DNA from: Adiantum capillus-veneris
Taxonomy: Eukaryota > Streptophyta > Polypodiopsida > Polypodiales > Pteridaceae
Direction: 5' to 3'
Assembly: GCA_014529385.2 (NCBI GenBank)
Contig: CM043948.1
Span: forward strand, 80,996,760-81,060,759
Length of the DNA stretch: 64,000 nt
Of this stretch, positions 1 through 9,403 are shown one piece after another (position 1 is the first letter of the stretch; each line of letters opens with the position of its first letter). A program made the translations under genes and the position numbers. The notes below the pieces were generated by a model. It made no database searches and was not told where the DNA came from. It saw only the letters and a program-made list of their open reading frames with translations.

Positions 1-1217
1 ATCTGTTCTGTCAATGGCACAAACCTATAGGAAGTTACTGGAAGTAGAGCTTTCCAAAACTTCCGATTGTAATCATCCAGATTTCTGCAAGTGGCAGCAT
101 TAAGCTGGTGCCATTCTGTCATGACATCTGCTTCAAAGTCATCAGATAACCATGCTGCTGCAAAAATCTGCTTGAAGTAAATCCATGTGGACAGAGCTTG
201 CCCTTGAAGCAATAAAGTTGTCCACCATTGTCCCGCATTCCCTGTCAAGAAAGTGGCTGCCTTGCAGACCTTTGAAGCCTCTGTAAAGTTTCCCCCTGCA
301 TAGGCCTTGTCAAACTGCTGGAGGAATGAGAGAGCCTTCTTCCTGTCATCAAACCCTATAAAGGTCGTGCAAGACACACCTTTGCCACCTTCTTTGTACG
401 GAGTTGGCCTCTCCAGCGGTGTTAAATTGTCATATGGAAGTGACTGAAACATGGGAACACTGTTAGGGTTCATTTGTGTTCCCTGACCGCAATTAAGTTG
501 ACCTGGAAACGCCATATTTGGCTGCTGATTTGTAATTCCAACCATACCAAAATTTGCATGTGGCATCCCAAATTGGCCCTGAGTGCTCTGAAACCCTGGT
601 TGCATACCCATGACACTGTACATGGGGTTAGGCATCATCGTTTGAGCACCCTCGAACACTGTTCCTAGCGTATAAAACTGATTTCCAGGTGCATGACCAG
701 CCATGCTCTGGAATACCGATCCACCTCCAAAATAGCCAGGGTGTACTGAAGGTGGTGGAAAGACTTGTTGCATAGCCTGTAAGTTGCTTCCCTGCCCATT
801 AGAACCAGCTATAGGCTGCTGAAAGGTGGCGGGCTGAATTGGTACAGCTTGAAAAACTGGCATCTCAGCCACCTGTTCTTGGACCTTAGGCACAGGTTGT
901 GGAGACTGCATGTTCTCCGTCAAGTGTACAGGTGTTTCCATTGACTGTGCGGTATGAATCACCTGTGCTCGAGCCTTAACAGGCTTTTGAATATGATCCA
1001 GTGACCCAACTTGCTGAGACGGAAGAGGAGGTTGCAGAAAGGCTAAAAACCTCAGGTTCTGCATTACTTGTGTGAACATGGCCACAGCAGTAGCCAACTG
1101 GGTCCTGAATATATCATCATCCGTCTGTGGTGGTCTTGAGGACTCACCCACTTCATGTGTCTGTTGACCCTGTGAAGAGGAAACCTCTTCAGACACATCA
1201 TCTGGTCTGTCAGCCAT
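1..1217 (-). CDS. Gag protein of a Ty3/gypsy-like LTR retrotransposon (runs off left edge)
   Basis: An open frame of about 405 codons starts at the ATG complementary to 1215-1217 (MADRPDDVSEE) and reaches base 1 without a stop. The first ~265 residues are low-complexity and rich in Gln, Pro, Met and Gly. From about residue 270 a capsid-like region follows (TTFIGFDDRKKALSFLQQF, GQWWTTLLLQG, DDYNRKFWKALL), matching the helical Gag pattern of plant Ty3/gypsy elements. Gag would form the particle that packages element RNA. The start is supported by the primer site and LTR lying 90-110 bp upstream in the same orientation. No zinc knuckle or pol is seen because the window ends. Absence of stops over 1.2 kb suggests a fairly young copy. 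Family assignment beyond 'LTR retrotransposon gag' is inference. Confidence 0.8.
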   Translation of the reverse strand, partial: MADRPDDVSEEVSSSQGQQTHEVGESSRPPQTDDDIFRTQLATAVAMFTQVMQNLRFLAFLQPPLPSQQVGSLDHIQKPVKARAQVIHTAQSMETPVHLTENMQSPQPVPKVQEQVAEMPVFQAVPIQPATFQQPIAGSNGQGSNLQAMQQVFPPPSVHPGYFGGGSVFQSMAGHAPGNQFYTLGTVFEGAQTMMPNPMYSVMGMQPGFQSTQGQFGMPHANFGMVGITNQQPNMAFPGQLNCGQGTQMNPNSVPMFQSLPYDNLTPLERPTPYKEGGKGVSCTTFIGFDDRKKALSFLQQFDKAYAGGNFTEASKVCKAATFLTGNAGQWWTTLLLQGQALSTWIYFKQIFAAAWLSDDFEADVMTEWHQLNAATCRNLDDYNRKFWKALLPVTSYRFVPLTEQ

Positions 1218-1307
1218 AATTGCTATTCCCTGTGTCTGGTCTACGATCCCCTGTGTCTTCAAGCCTAACTGACCAAGGCTCACTTCTATGGGAAAAAGTG
1301 ATTTAAT

Positions 1308-1323
1308 CCCGTCGATGGAACCA
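1308..1323 (-). other. Primer binding site of the left LTR element
   Basis: On the minus strand the LTR ends in ...TTACA and is followed at once by TGGTTCCATCGACGGG. The TGG start fits pairing with a tRNA 3' CCA. It is not the usual initiator-Met site used by other elements here; I cannot name the tRNA. Confidence 0.6.
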
Positions 1324-2709
1324 TGTAACCGGCCTGTCCAATCCAAAAAGGGCGGTAGACTTTACTTTAAACCTTGATTTAGCTTTCACCCATTATTAGT
1401 CGTCTATTATACCTGCGCTATAGTGACACAAGAGAGGGGAATGGGATACGAATGCTAGAATGCACCTGTATGAGAAGACCGAGACCAGATTGGCCCCTAA
1501 CTTAGGCGCCCCTTTCGGTATTTCTTTATTGTTTAAAAGAGGGAATATACACTGTGGTTCTTTCCAAGCTGCCCCGCACAACCTTGGTTGAATTTTGACT
1601 GTTCTGGCTTGATTTCGGCAGCATAACTGTACTAGAACCCTTCACAGTCAGTATTCCCACGCATTGGCCAACTTTCCCGACGCATACGGGCACTTTGCAA
1701 AACCTGGCGAGAATCTGCAGCACGCTGAATTTTCTGTTTTCAGCCCTGAAAATGCGCCAGATCGCCTGTACAGCGGTCCCCTTGCGTCCCCGAACCTCCT
1801 GGGGGTATTAGGGTCTGTTTAGGGCCAAAACCCTAAACCTGTAAAAATACACAGCAGGCTGTAATTTACTGTTTCGGGCTCCGTTTCGCGTGCCGGTCGC
1901 ATCCGTAGCAAGTCCTCGAGCTCCCGCACCTGTAGGGCTACTTGCCCTTTGAATCGGACGAGATTTCTTGCGTGAAACCTCTCCGAATTCACCTGTACCT
2001 GCCGGGGATTAGCCGCTAGCTAATCCAGTACCTGTGCAAGAGGCTCTTGCCTCGGCAATCGCGCATGAACCCACACAACTGTACATTGGTCAAATGAAGA
2101 GCCCACTAGAGGGGCATAACATACTGCCAAAGGGGAGAGAGAGGGCAGTGCGTAGTGTGCAGGGCATCACTCCTGGCACCGCACTGTGCATAAGAGGGAA
2201 AGCAAGCACTCCATAGCTCTTAACCTGTGACAAAATTGAAAATGAGGCTCTCCCCCTCCTAAATTCAGCGCCAACTCTTGTTGCATGAGGCAAGTGCACC
2301 AGAAGGTGCCACTTGGCACATTTACAAGCATTTTCCCGTTTCGGGGTTGCAGCCTAAAAATCTCCCAACCGGCTGCCCAGTTGACTTCACGGCAGAGTAA
2401 GAAAATGTTCCCTTTGTCATTCCGGAGGTAATGACGTCAACACATTTTCAGGTCCCAAAATAGCAGATCCCTAAATTTTAGGAGATACTGCCATTGTATC
2501 TTTCTAGGTCATCCGACCATCTTTGTACACTGCGGCCACATCCAGAACTGAAATGTAGCCTCTGTAGCAAAGGATTCCACTTTGGCTAGTCAATTACCCC
2601 ACTTTGTCCAACCTTAGTGCTCTCTTGCCCTCAAGCCTGGACTCCCTCTGGACAGTTCCACACTAGCTATGCAATGCAGGGCAGTTAGATTTCCCGAGGG
2701 GTGTTTCCA
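1324..2709 (-). mobile_element. 5' LTR of the left gypsy-like element
   Basis: Read on the minus strand it begins TGGAAACACCCC at 2709 and ends ...GGCCGGTTACA at 1324, with the primer site and gag following in order. Its extent is fixed by comparison with the second copy at 2777-4169, which begins TGACAACACCCC and ends ...GGCCGGTTTCA. Length is about 1.39 kb. Short ORFs inside it are not genes. Confidence 0.8.
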
Positions 2710-2776
2710 AAAAGTGAAAGTAAATAGATAATAAGAAAGAAATCAACAAAAAGGATAGATAGTAGTCACACGCTGG

Positions 2777-4169
2777 TGACAACACCCCTCGGGAAATCTA
2801 ACTGCCTTGCATTGCATAGCTAGTGTGGAACTGTTCAGACGGAGTCCAGGCCTGAGGGCAAGAGAACACTAAGGTTGGACAAGGACTATGGTTAGTCAAA
2901 GTGGGATCATTGACTAGCCAAAGTGGAATCCTTTGCTATAGAGGCTACATTTCAGTTCTTGGTGTGGCTGCAGTGTACAAAGAGGGTCGGCTCACCTAGA
3001 AAGATACAATGACAACATCTCCTAAAATTTAGGGAACTGCTATTTTGGGACCTGAAAATGTGTTCGCGTCATTACCTCCGGAATGACAAGGGAAACATTT
3101 TATTACTCTGCCGTGAAGGCAACTAGGCAACCGGTCCGGAGATTTTTAGGCAGCAACCCCGAAACGGGAAATGGCCTGTAAATGTGCCAAGTGGCACATT
3201 TCTGTGCACTTTCCTCATGCAGGAAGAAGTGGCGCTGATTTTAGAGAAGGGAGGCTCATTTTCAAGCTTTTGTCACAGGTTGAGAGCTATGGAGTGCTTC
3301 CTTTCCCTCTTATGTACAGTGCAGTGCCTTGAGTGATGCCCTGCACGCTACGCACTGCCCCCTCTCTCCCTTATGGCAGTATGTTATGCCCCTCTAGTGG
3401 GCTTTTCAATTGACCAATGTACAGTTGTGTGGATTCATGCGCGATTGCCGAGGCAAGAGCCTCTTGCACAAGTACTGGATTAGCTAGCGGCTAATCCCCC
3501 GTAGGTACAGGTGATTCGGAGAGGTTTCACGTGCGAAATCTCATCCGATTCAAAGGGCAAGTAGCCCTACGCTCGAGGACTTGCTACGGATGCGACCGAC
3601 ACGCAAAACGGAGCCCGAAACAGTGAATTACAGCCTGCTGTGTATTTTTGCAGGTTTAGGGTTTTGGCCCTAAACGGACCCTAATACCCCCAGGAGGTTC
3701 GGGGACGCGAGGGGACCGCTATACAAGTGATTTGGCGCATTTTCAGGGCAGAAAACAGAGAATTCAGCGTGCTGCAGATTCTCGCCAGGTTTTGCAAAGT
3801 GTCTGTATGCGTCGGGAAAGTCATCCAATGCGTGGGAATACTCACTATGAAGGGTCCTAGTACAGTTATGCTGCCGAAATCAGGCCAGAACAGTTGAAAT
3901 TCAGCCAAGATTGTGCGGGGCAGCTTGTAGGGAACCACAGCTCTTATTCCCTCTGTTAAAGAATAAAGAAATACCGAAAGGGCGCCTAATTTAGGGGCCA
4001 GTTTGGTGTCGGTCTTCTCATACAGGTGCAGTCTAGCAACCTGTATCCCTTTCCCCTTTGTTGTGTCTTGAAAGTACAGGTAAAGTGGGCGACAAATTAA
4101 ATGGGTGAAAGCAAATAAGGTTTAAGTCTAAGGTCTACCGCCCTTTTTGGATTAAACAGGCCGGTTTCA
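2777..4169 (+). mobile_element. Second LTR of the same family, opposite orientation, no internal region
   Basis: It starts TGACAACACCCC and ends GGCCGGTTTCA, giving 1393 bp. It is not followed by a primer site: LINE sequence starts immediately. The five bases on each side (GCTGG and TCGGA) do not match, so this is not a simple solo LTR with an intact target duplication. Confidence 0.75.
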
Positions 4170-4197
4170 TCGGATGTTTGGCAGCACTCTGGTTTTG

Positions 4198-5197
4198 TGA
4201 GGCCCCCATACAGCCTTGCCTTCTCTCGTTCGGACCGCAGAGTGGAATCTATCGCGGATAGATCGCTTCTACACTAGTGACCATTTCAGTGACTTGGGAG
4301 GGACAGTGGGCATTCTGGCAGGGACTTCCTTCTCGGACCATGCACCAGTGATCCTCACAGTGGCAGACAGGCAGAGAAGTGGGAACACGATGCTTCGCAT
4401 CCTAGAGAGGGTTTTGTTGGACTCAGCACTCAGAGAGCGGGTAGAGGCTCTCTGGACAGAGAGCTTGGACAGGCAGGATTCTCCTGCTGACAGAGTGGCC
4501 TCAGGCCTAGCTCAGATTAGCCGTTTTTTTCTCCAGGAGTCTCTGGCTCGCCGGGCTGCAGCGAGAGAAGAGGAGCAGCGTCTCAAACGGGGCATTGCTT
4601 CGCTACAGAGGATGCAAGAGCAGCATCCAGACAATCCTTGGTTGGAGGAGCACCTACAGCAGGCTCGTCAGGAGCTTGTTAGCACAAAGGAGAGGCGACA
4701 TGAGTTTGCTTTCCACCCGACAGGCATCTCAGTGGACCCAGGTGGGCGACAGAGTGATTGGTGCTTTCTTTGAGGCAGTGGGACCTCGGCATTCGCATGC
4801 CAAGGTCAGAGGCCCAACGGGTCGATTGCTTCTGAGCCCGAGGATATGGGTGCAGTTGCTACTGACTTTTACCGTGAGTTACTGTCTGCAGAGTCCCAGT
4901 CAGAGCGTCAGGATGCATGCAGGGAGCAGGTTTGGGCACAGATGCCTTGTCTTGTGATTGAGGAGATGCGTCAAAGGCTTGAGCTGCCACTTCAGCTTGA
5001 GAAGCTGCACACGGCTCTTAGGGCCCTCCCCCGTGGTAGCTGTCCAGATGAGGATGGGCTGACTCCCAGTTTTTTCTTGGAGTACTGAGACCTGCTTGGC
5101 CCAAATCTCTGTAGTGCTTTTCAGTACATTTTGCACACAGGAGTGATGCCTAACAACATGAGTGAGGACCTGATCTACCTCATTCCCAAGGAGGGTG
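4198..5197 (+). pseudogene. LINE ORF2, endonuclease C-terminus to start of reverse transcriptase
   Basis: The endonuclease/reverse transcriptase polyprotein nicks target DNA and copies element RNA there. Here only the last part of the APE-type endonuclease remains: WNLSRIDRFYTSD followed by the catalytic-type FSDHAPVILT near 4345. A charged, helical linker follows (4400-4770), then CPDEDGLTPSFFLEY, PNLCSAFQYILHTG and IYLIPKEG, the usual start of LINE reverse transcriptase. A frame change between about 4710 and 4850 and a TGA at 5086 break it. The protein continues at 9404 after the inserted LTR element. Confidence 0.8.
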
Positions 5198-6338
5198 TGT
5201 CACGTGACACATCCCAACCCTATGTGTCCGTGGACAAGCTACACCACAGTAGGGTTCAGTCAGTCTAGATTAGCAGTGATCTGGCACTTTTGTGAGTCTA
5301 TTCGTAGACCGTGCATGCCCAGTCACTTAGCTTAGATGCATATCCTCCGGTTGCACACAACATGATCATCGGAATTCCCATCAGAATCCATTAGCATCAG
5401 TTAGGGGAATTTTCCAATGCATTTAGCCTAATTTCCTATTTATTGGGATTTTCACTTATTATTTTTAAGTGACTTTCCTACAAAAGTAGGTAGGGCAATT
5501 TTGCTAAGTTAATATATAAGAAAACCCAAGTTAGCACTTTCTAGCAGAAGAGGCAGCAGGAGCTTCCCGCTCAACAGGCAACTTCTCAGCAGTAGCCCCC
5601 CTCATGACCCCCATCGCCATACCTCCCCCTTCTTCAGTGTTTTCATAGATCTCCCATCGCGTCACAGTTTCCCCTTTGTGGCGATAGTACCTGGCGGTTC
5701 AGCCAAGGCCTAGCGTTTTGCTTACCAAAAACGCCACCAAGCGTTTTTCTCACAAAAAACGCCAGCCAACAGCAGATTTTCAGCGTTCTGTTTTCAGCAT
5801 CTCGGCATTTTTGATCTGCAGTTCAGCCCCTTGAAGAAACGCAGATTTTCAGCCTCATACTCCGTAGCAGATTCCCCCCAAGTTGGTTGCAGATGCTTCC
5901 CCATTTTCAGCCATAAAAACGCAGCCAAAACAGAGAATTTCAGCCACCAAACAGTCCCTAAAGTCAGCAGATAAAGGATCTCACATTTCAGCCATCAAGT
6001 CGCCGTCGTCATCACCGTCGTCGTCATCGGCATAGTCCCATTGCATCAGTCCATTGCATTCGCATTGTACGCCTTAGTGCAATCAAAGTAGACCATTCTC
6101 GCCGACGAGAGTGGGGCCTTCGGAGGAGGGTTTTACAACCTCTCGGTATCGTATCTCTTCTCTCTCCTTCTCTCAGTCTCATTCACTTGCACGCACAATC
6201 CACTCACTTTGTTCGTGATCACAGCACTCTCTACAAGACGGAAAGCTCTCTCTTTCCCTAACGAACTAAAAAGGAACCTTGAGCAATAAAGATCACTAAT
6301 CTTGAGAAAATACAACATTCATTCCGCTGCACCTAACA
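5198..6338 (+). repeat. 5' LTR of gag-protease element copy 1
   Basis: It starts TGTCACGTGACACATCC and ends CACCTAACA, 1141 bp, matching the copy 2 LTRs at both ends. Its second half is rich in repeated words such as TTTCAGCC and GCGTTTTT. Confidence 0.85.
5513..5519 (+). promoter_or_regulatory. TATA box of LTR, copy 1
   Basis: TATATAA lies 315 bp into the LTR. The copy 2 LTRs carry the same heptamer 309-315 bp from their starts, so the position is conserved. Confidence 0.55.
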
Positions 6339-6339
6339 T

Positions 6340-6351
6340 TGGTATCAGAGC
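6340..6351 (+). other. Primer binding site (initiator Met tRNA), copy 1
   Basis: TGGTATCAGAGC is one base after the LTR end; it is the classic plant Met-tRNA primer site. Confidence 0.85.
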
Positions 6352-6778
6352 TTTGGAAGTGTTCTGCATTACTCAAGGGAAGAACCACAAGAATTTTTCT
6401 TGGCTTGTTGCGGTCGCACGAACCCAAGTTTACTTGGGCGTGTCGATTCCTAATTGTGTTTTGTTGAAGAGTGACAGGAATCCCAAGAAAGAAGGGCTTG
6501 TCCAGCCTCCCCTTATGTCTCTTTTCACTCATTGAGAGCGGACCGTGCACTTAGCGGCCGGCCAATCGACGTGAGGTGGGAAAAAGCAACCTTGGTGTGA
6601 GCGCAAGGCCGCCAAGGGGTGCGCCCGCAGAAAGAAGTAGAACTCGGGTGAAGAGAAGATCCTTCTCCAACGCGATTTGCAAGCGAAAGAAAACCTCAAG
6701 AACCTCAAGATCCTCAAGAACCCAAGACCCTCAAGAACCCAAGTTCCTCGCGAGCTTAAGACCCCAAGATCATAGTGC

Positions 6779-8034
6779 ATGGTCGTCACCCGAAGCGGCA
6801 TGGATACTTCGCATTCAGGTGATGAGCATGAGAGAGGCGACGAAGGATTCTCCCCACCAAGAGATTTTTCCAACCCTCCCCCTTCGCCATCTACGCCAGA
6901 CCCTATGGAGGCAATGATGAAGCAGATGATGGCCATGATGGATAGACAGGAAGACAAGCGCCTTGCTTTAGAACGCGAGCACCTTGCTCTTGCTGCAAAA
7001 CAAGAAGAAAATCGCCTTGCTCAGGACCGTGAGCACGACGACAGAATTGCAAGAATGGCCGCAGATCACGCAGCCAAGGACTGCGAGCGCGACGAAAGAA
7101 ACGCAAGATTTGCCGCACAACAAGAAGAAAATCGACTTGCTCTCTAACACGAGCGCGAAGAACGAAATGCACGAAAAGCAGAAAAGGAGGCCGAGCTTGA
7201 AGCTCAAAGGGAGCTTCGCAATCAAGAATTTATTGCCCAAATCCTAGCCTCGAAGACCGAACCACCCAAAGATCGTGAGAGTTCGTCAAGTGGCGCAAGC
7301 CACGACGCGGATTCCAACCATCCAGTTACAGAAAAGTTGATTTTCAGTAAGTATGACGGTAAGATGGATACTACTGTTACTCATTCTTGGTTGCATCAAT
7401 TTAACGCTTATTTTGCGACAACTAAGAAGACAAGCAATAGCAAAGTTTTGACAGCAGCTATGTACCTTGCCGGTGATGCCATTAATTGGTACCACGCATG
7501 GCAAGAGGCACGGCTAGAGGCAGCCGACGATTTCACGCCCCTCTCTTTCAGTTGGGCTAATTTCCAAGACAAGCTCGAGGCGCGTTTATGCCACCTCAGT
7601 ACCTCGCACGGTTGAAAGACGATTGGCGCGCTCTCAAGCAAAATGGTATGCCGGTTATGTCTTTTTCTAATCGTGTTTTGCAGCTAGGTACTCAATTACG
7701 CATGTCAGATGAAGAGCGCAAAGAGGCTTTTCTCTTTGGATTGGACGAGTATATCAAGTACAATGTCGAAGTACTCGATCCAATCGATCTCAACAAGGCG
7801 GTAGCGATTGCTCTCGCACAGGAGATGAAGCACAACAAGGGAAAGCCTAAGGAGAACAAGACTTCCACAAGTATCTCGCAGACTCCTCAGAACGGTAAGA
7901 ACGGTAAGAATGGTAAGAATGATAACTTTTCTAACCAATCTACCAACAGTATCTCATCAAAGAATTCTTCCAATGAATCTAAGGGTAAGGCTAACACAAT
8001 TGCTAAACCTAAGCTTACTCCAGATGAAAGGTAG
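6779..8034 (+). pseudogene. Gag of gag-protease element, copy 1 (broken)
   Basis: The start MVVTRSGMDTSHSGDE at 6779 is shared with copy 2. Residues ~40-200 form a charged, heptad-like helix of repeated E/R/K/A/Q blocks (EREHLALAAKQEENRLAQ and similar). The capsid-type domain follows: FSKYDGKMD, HSWLHQFNAYF, INWYHAWQEA, FMPPQYLARLKDDWRALKQ, GLDEYIKYNVEVLDP. A low-complexity tail has NGKNGKNGKN. Breaks: TAA at 7145-7147, a frame change near 7585, and TAG at 8032-8034. Gag packages RNA; this copy cannot make a full protein. Confidence 0.8.
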
Positions 8035-8063
8035 TACAAGGAATTGTAAGAGGATACATCACT

Positions 8064-8657
8064 TCGGAAGAACAAAGCACTTATTCTAAAGAAGGTCGTT
8101 TTCATTGTCACATTAAGGGTCACATAAAAAGAACATGTCCTAAGCTTGAATCGAATGAATCTAAAGAACCCACAGCACCCACTACATCTGTCAATGCAAT
8201 GAATGATAACACGATTGTGCCCAAAGTTTCTCAGGACTCTCCCATTGATGATTCTCTTATTAAATGTTATGGTTGTACGTCGGGGCACCGTTTTGTCATA
8301 TTGTTTGACCCAGGTAGTATGCATGATGTGATCAGTTCCTCTCTTGTTGAGAGAGCCCGCCTCGAAGTTAGTCCGAGATCTCCTATCGAGGTCTCTGGCT
8401 TTCGTCCTAGTATGGACGCTCTCATCACCGAGGAATGCCTTGATGTGTTATTTGCAATTAAACAGACTGCCTTCACTAGAAGATTTGTTGTTTCTCCTCT
8501 CTCAGGATGTGATATGATTTTGGGCATTCGATGGTTTCGTGATAATGACGCTCTAATGGATTTTCTGACTAACACTATTAACTCTCAATGCCAAAAGTTA
8601 TTCTCCTATTGTCATTCATGGAGAGGACATTGCTCATTCTCCATCTCTCATTGCTAA
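8064..8657 (+). pseudogene. Zinc knuckle and aspartic protease of copy 1
   Basis: The knuckle reads FHCHIKGHIKRTC around 8099; copy 2 has CFHCHIKGHIKRTC, a full CCHC. Copy 1 has lost exactly one codon, the first Cys. The retroviral-type aspartic protease follows, with ILFDPGSMHDVIS (Asp-Pro-Gly-Ser in place of the usual Asp-Thr/Ser-Gly) and the flap-end block CDMILGIRWFRDND. It would cleave Gag in the particle. The frame is lost after about 8560 and closes at a stop at 8655. The DPGS form also occurs in the chromodomain element at 40559, so it is probably normal for this lineage. Confidence 0.75.
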
Positions 8658-8658
8658 T

Positions 8659-9357
8659 ATGCAGAACAAGGTTGAAAGGATTCAGGATAAGGAGATTCTC
8701 TCAATCTCTTTTTCTCCACAGCATGACACACAGGATTTGCATGAGAATGACAAGCATGATGATTTGAAGGATAATGATTTGGATGGAAAAGACAAGCATG
8801 ATGAATTGCATGAAGAAGATGTGATTGTTCACCAGAATGAGGTGTTAGTAGATGCTTTTTCTAGCGAAGCTAACCTTGTTGTAGATTTGATCAATCACGA
8901 AGATCCGATCTTGGCTTTCGAGTCGAGGTCCAAAGAACCCCCACAGGACGAACCGATCTTGGCTCTCGAGCCTTGGTCCAAAGAACCATCACATGAAGTA
9001 TTATGCGTTCGCATGATTGATACGCACGCATTGTTCGAGTGTTTCATTCGTGAAGGTTTCCTGTATTTGAGTCAGCATCGTTATGTGATCCCTTTTCCTA
9101 GGCATGACATAGTGTATGTTGAGCACGTTTGTCTCATGGATAAGCACGAATGTATGCGGATTGTGCATGAAAAGTTGAAAAGTTTGTATGTCAGGAAGTC
9201 ACATTCCATGTCTCTTCCTTGGCATGACACAGTTTCTGAACGAGCACATGATTGTATGAGTACCAAGCATGGACATTTCCATTGTGATTTGCCACAGTTG
9301 ATTGATTTCGATCAAACAGAAATCATGGGCATTTTGATTTCGATCAAGGCATTTTGA
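8659..9357 (+). CDS. Unknown acidic/His-rich protein region replacing pol, copy 1
   Basis: A 232-codon open frame lies where pol should be. The first ~80 residues are acidic and full of Lys-His-Asp-Asp/Glu blocks (DKHDDLKDN, DKHDELHEEDVIVHQ). A linker carries a near-repeat (EDPILAFESRSKEPP, then DEPILALEPWSKEPS). A compact region with conserved blocks follows: CVRMIDTHALFECFIR, YVIPFPRHDIVYVEHV, MRIVHEKLKSLYVRKS, SLPWHDT, MSTKHGHFHCDLPQLI. Copy 2 keeps the same blocks although neighbouring DNA has diverged. I recognise no polymerase, integrase or envelope motif. The true start is probably upstream, in the gag-protease frame, not at 8659. The last residues (after QLIDFD) are not shared with copy 2. 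Confidence 0.5.
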   Translation: MQNKVERIQDKEILSISFSPQHDTQDLHENDKHDDLKDNDLDGKDKHDELHEEDVIVHQNEVLVDAFSSEANLVVDLINHEDPILAFESRSKEPPQDEPILALEPWSKEPSHEVLCVRMIDTHALFECFIREGFLYLSQHRYVIPFPRHDIVYVEHVCLMDKHECMRIVHEKLKSLYVRKSHSMSLPWHDTVSERAHDCMSTKHGHFHCDLPQLIDFDQTEIMGILISIKAF

Positions 9358-9403
9358 TTTTGTATGCATTTAACAGGATGGCTCCTTGGATGAGACTCGA
9401 TAG

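Larger units (their letters stand above)
1324..4169. repeat. Long inverted repeat: two LTRs head to head
   Basis: 1324-2709 and 2777-4169 are reverse complements with scattered substitutions and small indels; by eye they agree at most positions. Only 67 bp (2710-2776, A-rich, no recognisable content) separate the arms. A transcript across this would fold into a very long hairpin. Confidence 0.85.
5198..9403 (+). mobile_element. Non-autonomous gag-protease LTR element, copy 1 (3' LTR lost)
   Basis: Order: 5' LTR (5198-6338), Met primer site, gag, CCHC knuckle, protease, and an unknown acidic/His-rich region ending at 9357. No reverse transcriptase, RNase H or integrase occurs. Copy 2 (20324-26123) shows the same order and is complete, so the missing pol is a family trait and not damage. 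In this copy the sequence stops matching shortly after 9300 and LINE sequence resumes by 9404, so the last part and the 3' LTR were deleted. It inserted into LINE ORF2. The right boundary is approximate within 40 bp. Confidence 0.8.

Noticed and set aside
2777-4169. Simple solo LTR
   Set aside because: No matching target duplication (GCTGG against TCGGA), and the flanks belong to different sequences.
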